From: Jiangella muralis
GTDB lineage: Bacteria; Actinomycetota; Actinomycetes; Jiangellales; Jiangellaceae
Direction of reading: 5' to 3'
Assembly: GCF_001270745.1 (NCBI RefSeq)
Contig: NZ_KQ434751.1
Location: 319,705 to 383,704, forward strand
Length of the DNA: 64,000 nucleotides
Shown here: positions 8,715 through 18,124 of the stretch, piece by piece
Numbering within the stretch: the stretch's first letter is position 1
How the letters are laid out: each line of letters begins with the position of its first letter
The notes under the pieces: model-generated
Seen by the model: only the letters and a program-made list of their open reading frames with translations
The model's database searches: none
Told to the model about the DNA's origin: nothing
Position numbers and translations under genes: made by a program

Positions 8715-9364
8715 GTGTGCTCCTCGGTTCGGGCCGCCACGGCCTCGCGATGGGCCACCAGGGCCTCGCGCAGCTGTTCGGTCGCCGCGTCGAGGGCCGA
8801 GCGCGTGCGTCCACCGCCCGCCGGCAGCGTGACGGGACGGCCGAAGACGACCTCGACCCGGGACCGCAGGCCGGGCATCGACCCAAGAGTACGTCCCCGG
8901 GACCCGGTTCCGGCGAACACGACCGGGACGACGGGGGCGCCGGAGCGCAGCGCGAACCAGGCCAGCCCGGTGCGCAGCTCGGAGAAGTTACCGGCGCCGC
9001 GGGTGCCCTCGGGGAACACGACGAGGATGCGACCGGCGTCGAGCACCCCGATACCGGACTTGATCATGGCGCGGCTGGGGTCGTCGCGGTCCAGCGGGAT
9101 CTGCCCGACGGCGTGCAGCAGCCAGCCGAGCGGGCCCTTGAACAGCTCCTTCTTGGCCAGCGTGTGAACCGGGCGCGGGCAGGTGCCCATGAGCAGCGGC
9201 GCGTCGAGGAACCCGGTGTGGTTGGGCGCCAGGATGACCGGGCCGGTGCGCGGGATGTACTCGGCGCCGGTGATGGTGACGCGGTACAGCAGCCGGGCCA
9301 ACGTCCAGGCGGCGTACCTGCCGAAGACCGAACCCCGGTAGGTCGGCAGGCCGGAGTCGCTCAC
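8711..9364 (-). CDS. plsC: 1-acyl-sn-glycerol-3-phosphate acyltransferase (PlsC family)
   Basis: The 217-residue LPLAT-family protein shows the acyltransferase HX4D motif in [13 protein letters not shown] (about residue 50) and [10 protein letters not shown] (motif III), with a short hydrophobic N-terminus ([13 protein letters not shown]). It transfers an acyl chain to lysophosphatidate at the inner membrane face. It sits between cmk and der with 4-base overlaps at both ends. Substrate preference is not readable from sequence. Confidence 0.9.
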   Translation of the reverse strand: MSDSGLPTYRGSVFGRYAAWTLARLLYRVTITGAEYIPRTGPVILAPNHTGFLDAPLLMGTCPRPVHTLAKKELFKGPLGWLLHAVGQIPLDRDDPSRAMIKSGIGVLDAGRILVVFPEGTRGAGNFSELRTGLAWFALRSGAPVVPVVFAGTGSRGRTLGSMPGLRSRVEVVFGRPVTLPAGGGRTRSALDAATEQLREALVAHREAVAARTEEHT

Positions 9365-10083
9365 GCCCGGACCCCCGTGCGGGCCTCCACCAACTTCAGG
9401 ACGGCGGCGACGGTCTCGTCCAGCGACAGCAACGACGAGTCGACGACGTCGACGCCCTCGGCGGCCTGCTGGAAGCTGGCGACCGTGGCGTCGTCGGCGT
9501 CGCGGCGGACCACCTGGTCTCGGGTGGCGTCGACGGCGGAGGCGTCGGCACTGCCGTGCACCTCGAGCGCCCGCCGGGACAGCCGGACCTGCTCGTCGGC
9601 GGTCAGCAGCACCCGCACGGGCGCGTCAGGCGCGACGACGGTGGTGATGTCGCGGCCCTCGACGACGACGCCGCCGGCCCGCGCGACGGCCTGCTGCCGG
9701 GCCACCAGCTCCGCGCGGACGCCGAGGTTGGTGGCGACGGCGCTGACGGCGGCGGAGATGCGGCTGGCGCGGATGGCCGCAGCGATGTCGGCGCCGCCGA
9801 CCACGACCGTCGGCGCGGCGGGGTCCATGCCCTGCTGCAGCGGCAGCTCGCGGGCCAGCTGCGCCACCCGCTCGACGTCGGCGAGGTCGACGCCCTGCTC
9901 CAGCGCCCACCAGGTGACCGCCCGGTACATGGCGCCGGTGTCGAGATAGCGCAGGCCGAGCGCGGCCGCGACCCGGCGGGCCACCGTCGACTTCCCGGAA
10001 CCGGACGGGCCGTCGATGGCGACGACGAGATCGTGGGGGGCAACCGTATCGGGCACGCCCAGAAGATTACCGGCCGTCGTCAT
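9361..10083 (-). CDS. cmk: Cytidylate kinase
   Basis: The product phosphorylates CMP/dCMP. It has the P-loop DGPSGSGKSTVARRVA near residue 25, then YLDTGAMYRAVT and VVEGRDITTVVAPDA, all diagnostic of Cmk. I chose ATG 10083, which overlaps the tyrA stop by one base (TGATG) and gives 240 residues. An upstream in-frame GTG at 10101 would add six residues (MDDPRV). Confidence 0.93.
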   Translation of the reverse strand: MTTAGNLLGVPDTVAPHDLVVAIDGPSGSGKSTVARRVAAALGLRYLDTGAMYRAVTWWALEQGVDLADVERVAQLARELPLQQGMDPAAPTVVVGGADIAAAIRASRISAAVSAVATNLGVRAELVARQQAVARAGGVVVEGRDITTVVAPDAPVRVLLTADEQVRLSRRALEVHGSADASAVDATRDQVVRRDADDATVASFQQAAEGVDVVDSSLLSLDETVAAVLKLVEARTGVRA

Positions 10084-11162
10084 CACCCGCGGATCGTCCA
10101 CCCGCGTTCGCGCAACGACGCCGCCAGCTCGTCCTCGGCGCCGGGGCGGACGTCCAGCTCGACCAGGCCGAGCGGCTGCCCGGCGGCGTGCTCGATGCGG
10201 ACGTCCTCGACGTTGACGCCGGCCGCGCCCGCGTCGGCGAACAGCCGGGCCAGCTGGCCGGGCCGGTCGTCGACGGCGACGATGACGGTGCTGAACTCGG
10301 TGTGCTCGGCGCCGTGCTTCCCGGGCAGCCGGGACCGGCCGTCGACGCCGTCGCGCAACAGCTCACGCAGCACGGGCTGGCCGGCCACCGGCGCCGCCAG
10401 CGCCGTCATGAGGCGGTCGAGGTCGGTGCGCAGCCCTTCCAGCACGGGCCGGACGGCCGCCGCGTTCGCCGTCAGGATCTCCGTCCACAGCTCCGGGTCG
10501 CCGCTCGCGATGCGGGTGACGTCGGTGACGCCGGGCCCGGCGAGGCGCACCTCGTGGCCGGGCGCGCCGGCCAGCCGGCCGGCCATCAGCGCGGCGACGA
10601 CGTGCGGCGTGTGCGACACCAGTGCGACGGCGGCGTCGTGCTCGGCCGCCGTCATCGTCATCGGGACGGCGCCGGCCAGCCGGGCCACCGACAGGGCACG
10701 GGTCACGGCCTGCTGGTGGGTGCCGTCGTCGGGGCAGATCACCCACGGGCGGCCCTCGAACAGGTCGGCCAGCGCGGCGCTCGGGCCGCTGATCTCACGG
10801 CCGGCCATCGGGTGGCTGCCGACGTAGCGGCCCGGGTCGGCCACTCGCGCGCGCACCTGCGTCGTCGGCAGCACCTTCACGCTGGCGACGTCGGTGGCGT
10901 ACTCGGCGCGGCCGCTCTCCAGCACCTCGCCGACGACGGCGGCCACGGCCTCCGGCGGGACGGCGACGACGGCGAGCGCGGCGGGCTGGTCGGTGGCGGA
11001 TTCAGGGCGTCCCGCGCCCAGACCCACCGCCTCGGCCAGGATCTCCGGCTTCGCGTCGGCCAGCCGTACGTCCACCCCGGCCCGCGTCAGCGCCAGCCCG
11101 AGCGAGGTCCCGACCAGCCCGGTGCCGACGACGAGGATGCTCCGGCCGCCGAACTGGTCCAT
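10083..11162 (-). CDS. tyrA: Prephenate dehydrogenase with C-terminal ACT domain
   Basis: The 359-residue enzyme starts MDQFGGRSILVVGTGLVGTS (Rossmann NAD(P) site GTGLVGTSLG), carries HPMAGREISGP and SHTPHVVAALM of the TyrA catalytic domain, and ends in an ACT domain (VIVAVDDRPGQLARLFADAG) likely sensing tyrosine. It oxidatively decarboxylates prephenate to 4-hydroxyphenylpyruvate. The start at ATG 11162 overlaps the aroH stop by one base, placing chorismate mutase and prephenate dehydrogenase side by side in pathway order. Confidence 0.93.
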   Translation of the reverse strand: MDQFGGRSILVVGTGLVGTSLGLALTRAGVDVRLADAKPEILAEAVGLGAGRPESATDQPAALAVVAVPPEAVAAVVGEVLESGRAEYATDVASVKVLPTTQVRARVADPGRYVGSHPMAGREISGPSAALADLFEGRPWVICPDDGTHQQAVTRALSVARLAGAVPMTMTAAEHDAAVALVSHTPHVVAALMAGRLAGAPGHEVRLAGPGVTDVTRIASGDPELWTEILTANAAAVRPVLEGLRTDLDRLMTALAAPVAGQPVLRELLRDGVDGRSRLPGKHGAEHTEFSTVIVAVDDRPGQLARLFADAGAAGVNVEDVRIEHAAGQPLGLVELDVRPGAEDELAASLRERGWTIRG

Positions 11163-11527
11163 CACCGGTCCGCGAGGTCGTCGCGCAGCACCGTCGTGCC
11201 GTGCAGGTAGACGTGCCGCATCGCCGACCGCGGTTTCGTGGTCTCGACGTGCGCCATCAGCCGCACCACCCGCGGCAGCGCGCCGGCGACGCCGATCTCC
11301 TGCGCGCACATCATCGGCACGTCGGTGATGCCCAGCTGCCGCACGGCCACGGCCGGGAACGCCGAACGCAGGTCCGGCGTGGCGGTGAGGAAGATGCTGA
11401 TGACGTCGTCGGGCGTCAGCTCGTTGCGGTCGAGCACCGTGGTCACCAGCTCGGCGGTCCGCTCCAGCAGGTGCTCGGCGTCGTCGGCGTCGAGCTGGGT
11501 GGCCCCCCGGATCGCGCGGACGGTCAC
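11162..11527 (-). CDS. aroH: Chorismate mutase, AroH type
   Basis: The 121-residue protein is the monofunctional, trimeric Bacillus-type (AroH) enzyme converting chorismate to prephenate. Visible signatures are RAIRGATQLDADDAEHLLE at the N-terminus, FLTATPDLRSAFPAVAVRQL in the middle and RHVYLHGTTVLRDDL at the end (the Tyr/Arg active-site strand). It starts at GTG 11527 and overlaps the rluB stop (GTGA). It feeds the next gene, tyrA. Confidence 0.92.
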   Translation of the reverse strand: MTVRAIRGATQLDADDAEHLLERTAELVTTVLDRNELTPDDVISIFLTATPDLRSAFPAVAVRQLGITDVPMMCAQEIGVAGALPRVVRLMAHVETTKPRSAMRHVYLHGTTVLRDDLADR

Positions 11528-12276
11528 AGGCCGACCTCGTGGTACAGCGCGGCGATCTCGACCGTGGTCAGCACCCGGGTGTTGCCGGGGCGCAGGTCGC
11601 CCATCGCGACCGGCCCGACGTGCGTACGGACCAGCCGCTTCACCGGGTGCCCGACGGCCTCGAGCAGGCGGCGGACGATGTGCTTGCGGCCCTCGTGCAG
11701 CACGACCTCGACCATGACGCGGGTGCCGACCCGGCCGACGACGCGGAAGGCGTCGACCCGCACCGGGCCGTCCTCCAGCTCGATGCCGGCCCGCAGCTCG
11801 CGGCCGAGGGCGGGCGCGACCGGTCCGGGCACCTCGGCGACGTAGGTCTTCAGCACCTCGTACGACGGGTGCGCCAGCCGGTGCGCCAGCTCGCCGTCGT
11901 TGGTGAGCAGGATCAGGCCCTCGGTGTCGGCGTCGAGCCGCCCGACGTGGAACAGCCGCTCGCGCCGGCCGCGGACGTAGCCGCCGAGGTCGGGCCGGCC
12001 CTCGGGGTCGCTCATCGAGCTGACGACGCCGGTCGGCTTGTTCAGCGCGAGGTACACCTGCCCCGCCTCGGCGGTGGTGATGCGCGAGCCGTCGACCTTG
12101 ATGACGGCGGTCGCGGGGTCGACCCGGGTGCCGAGCGTCTTCACGACCTTGCCGTCGACCTCGACCCGGCCGGCCGCGATCAGCGCCTCGCTGGCCCGGC
12201 GGCTGCCCACCCCGGCCGCCGCGAGCACCTTCTGCAGCCGCACCCCCTGCGCGTCTTTGTCAGCGGCGTCAGGCAT
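11524..12276 (-). CDS. rluB: 23S rRNA pseudouridine synthase (RluB/RsuA family)
   Basis: An N-terminal S4 RNA-binding domain (VRLQKVLAAAGVGSRRASEA) is followed by the RsuA-type catalytic domain, with GRLDADTEGLILLTNDG holding the catalytic Asp and HEGRKHIVRRLLEAVGHPV. RluB modifies a uridine in helix 80-89 of 23S rRNA. The start is taken as ATG 12276 (250 residues), overlapping scpB by 8 bases; an in-frame TTG at 12297 would add seven residues. The scpA-scpB-rluB order is conserved in Gram-positives. Confidence 0.9.
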   Translation of the reverse strand: MPDAADKDAQGVRLQKVLAAAGVGSRRASEALIAAGRVEVDGKVVKTLGTRVDPATAVIKVDGSRITTAEAGQVYLALNKPTGVVSSMSDPEGRPDLGGYVRGRRERLFHVGRLDADTEGLILLTNDGELAHRLAHPSYEVLKTYVAEVPGPVAPALGRELRAGIELEDGPVRVDAFRVVGRVGTRVMVEVVLHEGRKHIVRRLLEAVGHPVKRLVRTHVGPVAMGDLRPGNTRVLTTVEIAALYHEVGL

Positions 12277-12832
12277 TCTCAGTGTCACGTTCCTCAATGC
12301 TATCGGCGTCGGGCAGGTAGGGCGCCAGCGGCGGCAGCTCGTCGAGCGAGGCCATGCCGAGGCGCTCCAGGAAGTAGGGCGTGGTGCTGTACAGGTAGGC
12401 GCCGGACTCCGAGTCGACCCCCGCGTCGGCGACCAGGCCGCGGGCGATGAGGGTGCGCATGACGCCGTCGCAGTTGACGCCGCGGACGGCGGACACCCGG
12501 GCCCGGCTGACCGGCTGCCGGTACGCGACGACGGCCAGCGTCTCGAGCGCCGCCTGGGTCAGCTTGGCCTGCTGGCCGTCGAGGACGAATCGCTCGACGA
12601 CGGGCGCGCAGGAGGCGTGCGTGTAGAACCGCCAGCCGCCGCCGATCTCGCGCAGCTCGAAGCCGCGACCCGGCCGGGCGTACTCGTCGCGCAGGATCTC
12701 CAGCACGTCGGTGATCTCGCCCCGGGACCGCTCCAGCACCTGCGCCAGCGTCACGACGTCGATCGGCTCGTCGACGACCAGCAGGATCGCCTCGACCGAC
12801 GCGCGCAGGCCCGGCTCGCCGATGTCACTCAC
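12269..12832 (-). CDS. scpB: Segregation and condensation protein B
   Basis: The 187-residue protein has the tandem winged-helix layout of ScpB (ASVEAILLVVDEPIDVVTLA, LTQAALETLAVVAYRQPVSR, RGLVADAGVDS, Y-X-TTPYFLERLG). It dimerises and binds ScpA as part of the SMC-ScpAB condensin that organises the chromosome. The start is GTG 12832, inside the end of scpA (stop 12825), so the two are translationally coupled. An upstream start at 12871 would add an Arg-rich non-conserved tail and is less likely. Confidence 0.93.
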   Translation of the reverse strand: MSDIGEPGLRASVEAILLVVDEPIDVVTLAQVLERSRGEITDVLEILRDEYARPGRGFELREIGGGWRFYTHASCAPVVERFVLDGQQAKLTQAALETLAVVAYRQPVSRARVSAVRGVNCDGVMRTLIARGLVADAGVDSESGAYLYSTTPYFLERLGMASLDELPPLAPYLPDADSIEERDTENA

Positions 12833-13652
12833 CTGCCGCCTCCTCGTCGAACTCCGCACCCACCGCGACATCCTCGTCGTCGTCGCCGGTCCATCGCACC
12901 GTCAGCTCGCCGAGCGCGACGACCTGCTCGAACGCGACCGCCTTCTCGCGGTACAGCTCCAGCAGCGACAGGAAGCGGGCGACGACGTGCAGGGTCGTCG
13001 GGCAGTCGGCGGCCAGCGTGCGGAAGGTCAGGACGCGCGAGCGGCGCAGCCGGTCGACGACGACCAGCGCCTCCTCACGGACGCTGACCCGCGGCTGGTG
13101 CAGGTGCGCCAGCCCGACCAGCGGCGGCGGCTTCGGCGTGAGCACCTTGGCCGCCAGCATGGCCAACTCCTCCGGCCCCAGCCCCACGACCACCTCGGGC
13201 AGCAGCGCCGCGTACCGCTCCTCCAGCCCGACGGCGCGCGGGAAGCGCAGCGCCTCGGCGGCGAAGCGGGCCGCCAGCACGCTCGCGACCTCCTTGTACG
13301 CCTTGTACTGCAGCAGCCGGGCGAACAGCAGGTCGCGCGCCTCGAGCAGCGCGAGGTCGTCCTCGTCCTCGACCACGCCGCTGGGCAGCAGCCGGGCCGC
13401 CTTGAGGTCGAGCAGCGTCGCCGCGACGACGAGGAACTCGCTGGTCTCGTCGAGGTCCCAGTCGGACCCCTTGATGTGGGCGATGAACTCGTCGGTGACC
13501 TGCGACAACGCCACCTCGGTGACGTCGAGCTTGTGCTTGGCGATGAGCGTGAGCAGGAGGTCGAAGGGGCCCTCGAAGTTCACGAGGTGCACCTCGAACG
13601 TCGTGCTGTCGTCCTGCTCCGGCTCGATCAGCAGGGTGGTGGCGTCGGTCAC
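12825..13652 (-). CDS. scpA: Segregation and condensation protein A (kleisin)
   Basis: The 275-residue kleisin reads FEVHLVNFEGPFDLLLTLIA near the N-terminus, the ScpA signature, then EFLVVAATLLDLKAARLLP and a C-terminal winged helix (VARFLSLLELYREKAVAFEQ). It bridges SMC heads and recruits ScpB. The open frame continues upstream into parA, but GTG 13652 overlapping the parA stop (GTGA) is the natural start. Confidence 0.94.
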   Translation of the reverse strand: MTDATTLLIEPEQDDSTTFEVHLVNFEGPFDLLLTLIAKHKLDVTEVALSQVTDEFIAHIKGSDWDLDETSEFLVVAATLLDLKAARLLPSGVVEDEDDLALLEARDLLFARLLQYKAYKEVASVLAARFAAEALRFPRAVGLEERYAALLPEVVVGLGPEELAMLAAKVLTPKPPPLVGLAHLHQPRVSVREEALVVVDRLRRSRVLTFRTLAADCPTTLHVVARFLSLLELYREKAVAFEQVVALGELTVRWTGDDDEDVAVGAEFDEEAAGE

Positions 13653-14554
13653 GGGCGGGCCGGCTCCCAGCGGGCCAGGACCTCGCGGGCCAGCTGACGG
13701 TAGGCCGAGGCGCCGCGCGAGGACGGGGCGAAGCTGGTGATCGGCAGCCCGGCGACGGTGGTCTCGGGGAAGCGGACGGTGCGGCCGATGACGGTGTGGA
13801 AGACCTTGTCGCCGAACGCCTCGACCAGCCGCGACAGCACCTCGCGGCCGTGCACCGTGCGGGAGTCGTACATGGTGGCCAGCAGGCCCTCGATCTCGAG
13901 GTCGGGGTTGAGCCGGTCGCGCACCTTCTCGATGGTCTCCTGCAGCAGCGCCACCCCGCGCAGCGCGAAGTACTCGCACTCCAGCGGCACGACGACGCCG
14001 TCGGCGGCGGTCAGCGCGTTGACCGTGAGCAGGCCGAGCGACGGCTGGCAGTCGATCAGCATGAGGTCGTAGTCGGCGGCCAGCGGCTTGAGGATGCGGC
14101 CCAGCGCCTGTTCGCGGCCGACCTCGGTGACCAGCTGGATCTCGGCCGCGGAGAGGTCGATGTTGGCCGGCAGCAGGTCCATGCCGTCGATCGGCGTCTT
14201 CTGCACGATGTCGGCGGCCCGCAGCGACGGGTCCATGAGGACGTTGTAGATCGACAGCTCGAGGTCGTGCGCGTCGAGGCCGAGACCGACCGACAGCGCG
14301 CCCTGGGGATCGAAGTCGACCAGCAGCACGCGGCGGCCGTAGTCGGCCAGTGCCGCGCCCAGGTTGATGGTGGTGGTGGTCTTGCCGACGCCGCCCTTCT
14401 GGTTGCACATGGCGACGATGCGCGCCGGGCCGTGGTGGTCCAGCCGCTTGGGCTTCGGGAAGTCGACCGGGGGACGGCGCGTGGGTCCGAGATCGAGCTC
14501 AGGCTCGGTGTCGAACGGCAGCACGCCCGCGGCGTCCGGCTTCGAGGGTGCCAC
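13649..14554 (-). CDS. ParA/Soj-family ATPase
   Basis: The 301-residue protein has a 45-residue variable N-terminus, then the deviant Walker A VAMCNQKGGVGKTTTTINLG, VLLVDFDPQGALSVGLG, and IDCQPSLGLLTVNAL. It is the ParA paralogue that actinobacteria encode beside scpAB, separate from the parAB pair near oriC; no parB is present here. It is likely to act in chromosome segregation or positioning, though its partner is unknown. GTG 14554 has GAGGAG about 12 bases upstream. Confidence 0.88.
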   Translation of the reverse strand: MAPSKPDAAGVLPFDTEPELDLGPTRRPPVDFPKPKRLDHHGPARIVAMCNQKGGVGKTTTTINLGAALADYGRRVLLVDFDPQGALSVGLGLDAHDLELSIYNVLMDPSLRAADIVQKTPIDGMDLLPANIDLSAAEIQLVTEVGREQALGRILKPLAADYDLMLIDCQPSLGLLTVNALTAADGVVVPLECEYFALRGVALLQETIEKVRDRLNPDLEIEGLLATMYDSRTVHGREVLSRLVEAFGDKVFHTVIGRTVRFPETTVAGLPITSFAPSSRGASAYRQLAREVLARWEPARP

Positions 14555-14592
14555 GTCGTTCAGAGCTCCTCGATGGTCGTTTGAGTGGCCTT

Positions 14593-15573
14593 CTACGCTT
14601 CGTCCTGGGACGGGAGCCTACCTCGCGCGGGCGCCACGGAGCTGCGGGCGCGCGGGTGTGCGGCCACATAGACCTCACGCAGCTGGTCGACGGTCACCAG
14701 CGTGTACACCTGGGTGGTCGTGACCGAGGCGTGCCCGAGCAGCTCCTGCACCACCCGCACGTCCGCGCCGCCCTCCAGCAGGTGCGTCGCGAACGAGTGC
14801 CGCAGCGTGTGCGGGGTGACCGTGGTGGACAGCCCGGCCCGCGCGGCCGCCGTCCGCAGCACCGTCCACGCGCTCTGCCGCGACAGCCGCCCGCCGCGGG
14901 CGTTGAGAAAGAGAGCCGGGGTCCCCCGTCCGGTCCCGACCAGCGCCGGACGGGCCCGGATCAGGTAGGCGTCGACGGCCTCCCAGGCGTAGCTGCCCAG
15001 CGGGACGACGCGGTCCTTGCCGCCCTTGCCGCGCAGCAGCACCGTCCCGGACTCCGCGTCGAGGTCGTCGCGGTCCAGGCCGACCGCCTCGGAGATGCGC
15101 GCGCCGCAGCCGTAGAGCACCTCCAGCAGGGCGCGGTCGCGCAGCACCCGCGGCCCCTCGCCGGCCGACGCCGCCTCCAGCAGCCGTTCGACCTGGGCCA
15201 GCGGGATCGCCTTGGGCAGCCGCCGCGGCGGCGTCGGCGGGCGGACCCCGCCGGCCGGGTCGCCGTCGGTCAGCCCTTCGCGGTGCAGGAACCGGTGCAA
15301 CCCGCGGACGGCGACGACGGTGCGCGCCGCCGAGGTCGCGCTCAGCGCGACACGCGACTCGGAGCCCTCGCGCAGGCTGCGCAGGAACGCCGTGACGTCC
15401 TCCTCCTCCACCTTCTCCGGCGCGTCGCGGCCTCGGTCGCGCAGGAACTCGGTGTAACGCCGCAGGTCGCGGCGGTAGGAGGCGAGCGTGTTGGCGGCCA
15501 GCCCGCGCTCGACGGCGAGGTGGTCGAGGTAGCCGCGGACGGCACGTTCCAGCGCGGACTCGGTGGTGTCCAT
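14593..15573 (-). CDS. xerD: Site-specific tyrosine recombinase XerD
   Basis: The 326-residue recombinase has a SAM-like core-binding domain ([20 protein letters not shown]) and a catalytic domain with all six residues: [11 protein letters not shown] (Arg), [11 protein letters not shown] (Lys), [14 protein letters not shown] (His and Arg), [14 protein letters not shown] (His and nucleophilic Tyr). It resolves chromosome dimers with XerC at dif. Location upstream of parA-scpAB is usual for actinobacteria. ATG 15573 is preceded by GAGGAG. Confidence 0.93.
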   Translation of the reverse strand: MDTTESALERAVRGYLDHLAVERGLAANTLASYRRDLRRYTEFLRDRGRDAPEKVEEEDVTAFLRSLREGSESRVALSATSAARTVVAVRGLHRFLHREGLTDGDPAGGVRPPTPPRRLPKAIPLAQVERLLEAASAGEGPRVLRDRALLEVLYGCGARISEAVGLDRDDLDAESGTVLLRGKGGKDRVVPLGSYAWEAVDAYLIRARPALVGTGRGTPALFLNARGGRLSRQSAWTVLRTAAARAGLSTTVTPHTLRHSFATHLLEGGADVRVVQELLGHASVTTTQVYTLVTVDQLREVYVAAHPRARSSVAPARGRLPSQDEA

Positions 15574-15605
15574 CGGTGGCGGCTCCTCGGATGCTGGAGG
15601 GCGGC

Positions 15606-16721
15606 CTAGTGCAGGACCTTCTCCAGCGGGACGGACGGCAGGCCGTGCGCCTCGGCGACCGGCTCGTAGACGATAGCGCCGTCGTGCACGTTCACGCCCT
15701 TCGCCAGCACCGCGTCGGCTCGCGCCGCGTCGCGCCAGCCCCGGTTGGCCAGCTCGACGGCGTACGGCAGCGTGACGTTCGTCAGCGCATACGTCGACGT
15801 GTGCGGCACCGCGCCGGGCATGTTGGCGACACAGTAGAAGATCGACTCGTGCACCCGGAAGGTCGGGTCGTCGTGCGTGGTGGGCCGCGAGCTCTCGAAG
15901 CAGCCGCCCTGGTCGATGGCGATGTCGACGAGCACGCTGCCGGGCCGCATGCGCGCCACCAGGTCGTCGGAGACCAGCGTCGGCGCCTTCGCCCCCGGCA
16001 CCAGCACCGCGCCGATGACGAGGTCGGCGTCGACGACCGCGGTCTCGATCTCGAACAGGTTCGACGCGATGGTCTGCGCCTTGCCGCCGTACAGCTCCTC
16101 GACGTCGCGCAACCGGGCGACGTTCTTGTCCAGCACCCAGACGTCGGCCTGCATGCCCATGGCGATGACGGCGGCGTTCATGCCGGCCATCCCGGCGCCG
16201 ATGACGACCACCTTCGCCGACTTCACCCCCGGCACGCCGCCGATCAGCACGCCGCGGCCGCCCTGCGCCCGCTCCAGCACGTGCGCGCCGACCTGCGTCG
16301 CCATGCGGCCGGCCACCTCGCTCATCGGCGCCAGCAGCGGCAGGTGCCCGTCCGCCGTCTCGACCGTCTCGTAGGCGACCGCCGTGATGCCGGAGTCGAG
16401 CAGCGCCTGCGTGCACTCCAGCGACGCGGCGAGGTGCAGGTAGGTGAACAGCACCTGGTCACGGCTCATGCGGTGGTACTCCTCCGCCACCGGCTCCTTG
16501 ACCTTCAGCACCAGGTCGGCCGCCGCCCAGACGTCGTCCGCGCCGGGCGCGATGCGGGCGCCCGCCGCGACGTACTCCTCGTCGCGGACCGACGAGCCGA
16601 GCCCGGCGCCGGCCTGCACCAGCACGTCGTGGCCGGTGCGGACGAACTCGTGGACGCCGGCCGGCGTGATGGCGACGCGGTACTCGTTGTTCTTGACCTC
16701 GGTTGGGATGCCGACCAGCAC
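15606..16721 (-). CDS. ald: Alanine dehydrogenase
   Basis: The 371-residue enzyme matches Ald throughout: [20 protein letters not shown] at the start, [12 protein letters not shown] with the substrate Lys, FTYLHLAA with the active-site His, [20 protein letters not shown] as the NAD Rossmann motif, and [16 protein letters not shown] near the end. It interconverts L-alanine and pyruvate plus ammonia, supporting alanine use and redox balance in low oxygen. GTG 16721 follows GAGGGTGG. The gene is first in a minus-strand chain leading into xerD (32-base gap). Confidence 0.95.
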   Translation of the reverse strand: MLVGIPTEVKNNEYRVAITPAGVHEFVRTGHDVLVQAGAGLGSSVRDEEYVAAGARIAPGADDVWAAADLVLKVKEPVAEEYHRMSRDQVLFTYLHLAASLECTQALLDSGITAVAYETVETADGHLPLLAPMSEVAGRMATQVGAHVLERAQGGRGVLIGGVPGVKSAKVVVIGAGMAGMNAAVIAMGMQADVWVLDKNVARLRDVEELYGGKAQTIASNLFEIETAVVDADLVIGAVLVPGAKAPTLVSDDLVARMRPGSVLVDIAIDQGGCFESSRPTTHDDPTFRVHESIFYCVANMPGAVPHTSTYALTNVTLPYAVELANRGWRDAARADAVLAKGVNVHDGAIVYEPVAEAHGLPSVPLEKVLH

Positions 16722-16786
16722 TGGGATCCACCCTCTCGTACTCCCGACGACGCTGTCGGGGCGCCGCCCCGTGTGGACCGCGGGGC

Positions 16787-16832
16787 GAGTCTAGATCGAC
16801 TCGTGTCATGCCGTCTCGGTCCTGTCATGACA
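16787..16832. promoter_or_regulatory. Inverted repeats between ald and a divergent membrane-protein gene
   Basis: The 143-base divergent intergenic region holds GAGTC-TAGATC-GACTC (16787-16802), two direct copies of TGTCATG (16804-16810 and 16823-16829), and the palindrome TGTCATGACA (16823-16832). Ald genes are often controlled by Lrp/AldR-type regulators, so these are operator candidates. The assignment is by position only. Confidence 0.35.
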
Positions 16833-16864
16833 AGTCAACACCCCCGCTGGGGTAGACCTCTGCC

Positions 16865-17536
16865 ATGCGCTTCTACGCCGACCGCCCGCAGCGGCGGAGA
16901 CGACAACTCCTCGCCGACGTGCTCGGCCCGTTGTGGTGCGCCGGGATGATCGCCGCCGGGCTGGCCGTCCGGCACTCGATCCGGTCCCGGACCCGCCCGG
17001 CCATGTTGATCGAGTCCACCGCCGGCACGCTGGCCGACGCGCTGGCCGACACCGCCGAGTCGATCGCCCGGGTGCCACTGGTGGGCGACGCGCTGGCGGA
17101 GTCGCTGCAGCGGGCCGCCGACGCCGCCGGCCGGCTGAGCGCGTCCGGCGCGAGCACGACGGCCTCGATCGAGCGGGCCGGCGACGTGATCGGGCTGGTG
17201 GTGATCGTGCTGGCGCTGGCCGCGGCGGCGTACGTGTGGGTGCGGCCGCGGGTGCTCTGGTACCGCGCCGCGTCCGACGCCCGGGCCGTCCTGGGCTTCC
17301 CCGACCGCGACGACCTGCTGTCGGCGCGGGCCCTGGCGACGGTGCGGCTGCCACGGATCGGCGGCGGGCTGGTGTCCGGGTGGCGCGCGGGTGACACCGC
17401 CGCCGTCCAGGCGCTGGCGCGGGCCGAGCTGGACCGGCTGGGGCTGGACTACCCGGCGGAGCTGTCCCCGTCCCTGTCACCCGAGGGCCACGCTCCTGAC
17501 GGCCATGGCGCGCCGACCTCGCGCAGCGCGTCGTAG
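16865..17536 (+). CDS. Small membrane protein of unknown function
   Basis: The 223-residue product opens with a basic stretch (RPQRRRRQLL), then a hydrophobic segment (GPLWCAGMIAAGLAV, about 21-35), an Ala/Asp/Ser-rich helical region (about 45-105) and a second strong membrane span (VIGLVVIVLALAAAAYVWV, about 112-130). A cytosolic C-terminal half follows with DARAVLGFPDRDDLLSARAL. I do not recognise the family. It diverges from ald, and its last 88 bases overlap the convergent NUDIX gene. Confidence 0.65.
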   Translation: MRFYADRPQRRRRQLLADVLGPLWCAGMIAAGLAVRHSIRSRTRPAMLIESTAGTLADALADTAESIARVPLVGDALAESLQRAADAAGRLSASGASTTASIERAGDVIGLVVIVLALAAAAYVWVRPRVLWYRAASDARAVLGFPDRDDLLSARALATVRLPRIGGGLVSGWRAGDTAAVQALARAELDRLGLDYPAELSPSLSPEGHAPDGHGAPTSRSAS

Positions 17537-18123
17537 CCGGCGCCGTCGCGGGCGGCCTTCGCGGCCAGCACGCCCGCGACCAGCGCCGCGTTCTGCACGT
17601 CCCCGGCCAGGGCGGCCGCCACCAGGTCGTCCAGTGGCACCCATGCGACACCGAGGTCGGCCTCCTCGGCGACGCCGGCGAACCGGTCGCCGTCGGGCAG
17701 CACCTCGACGCCGCGGGCGAGGAACACCCGGATCGCCTCGTCCGTCATGCCGGGCGAGGTGAGCAGGTCGATCAGCACCCGCCAGTCGGCGGCGCGGACG
17801 TGCCCCTCCTCGTACAGCTCGCGGGCGGCGGCCTCGTGCGGCGGCTCACCGTCGACGTCGCGCAGCCCGGCCGGCAGCTCCACCGGCCGCAGCCCGACGG
17901 GGTGCCGGTACTGCCGCACGACCAGCACCCGGTCCTCCTCGTCGACGGCGACGACGGCGACCGCGCCCGGATGCACGACGACGTCGCGGACGAACTCGCT
18001 GCCGTCGACCGGCGACCGGACGGTGTCACTGCGCAGGGCGATGACCCAGCCGTCGAAGCGTTCGGCGGAGTCGACGACCGGCCAGCTCAGCGGCTCGTCG
18101 CGGGGCCCGCTCGGGTTCGTCAT
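17449..18123 (-). CDS. NUDIX hydrolase, ADP-ribose pyrophosphatase type
   Basis: The 224-residue protein carries a NUDIX box variant (about residues 85-107: GLRDVDGEPPHEAAARELYE, then EGH where the common REEGG is expected) after VLVVRQYRHPVGLRPVELPA. The QYR and ELPAG motifs are typical of ADP-ribose/nucleoside-diphosphate-sugar pyrophosphatases, which cleave ADP-ribose to AMP and ribose-5-phosphate. In actinomycetes such a gene commonly sits near ald or xerD. The start is ATG 18123, one base after the rsmB stop on the same strand, so it may be cotranscribed with rsmB. The Gly/Ser/Asp-rich tail overlaps the convergent membrane-protein gene. Confidence 0.88.
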   Translation of the reverse strand: MTNPSGPRDEPLSWPVVDSAERFDGWVIALRSDTVRSPVDGSEFVRDVVVHPGAVAVVAVDEEDRVLVVRQYRHPVGLRPVELPAGLRDVDGEPPHEAAARELYEEGHVRAADWRVLIDLLTSPGMTDEAIRVFLARGVEVLPDGDRFAGVAEEADLGVAWVPLDDLVAAALAGDVQNAALVAGVLAAKAARDGAGYDALREVGAPWPSGAWPSGDRDGDSSAG

Positions 18124-18124
18124 C

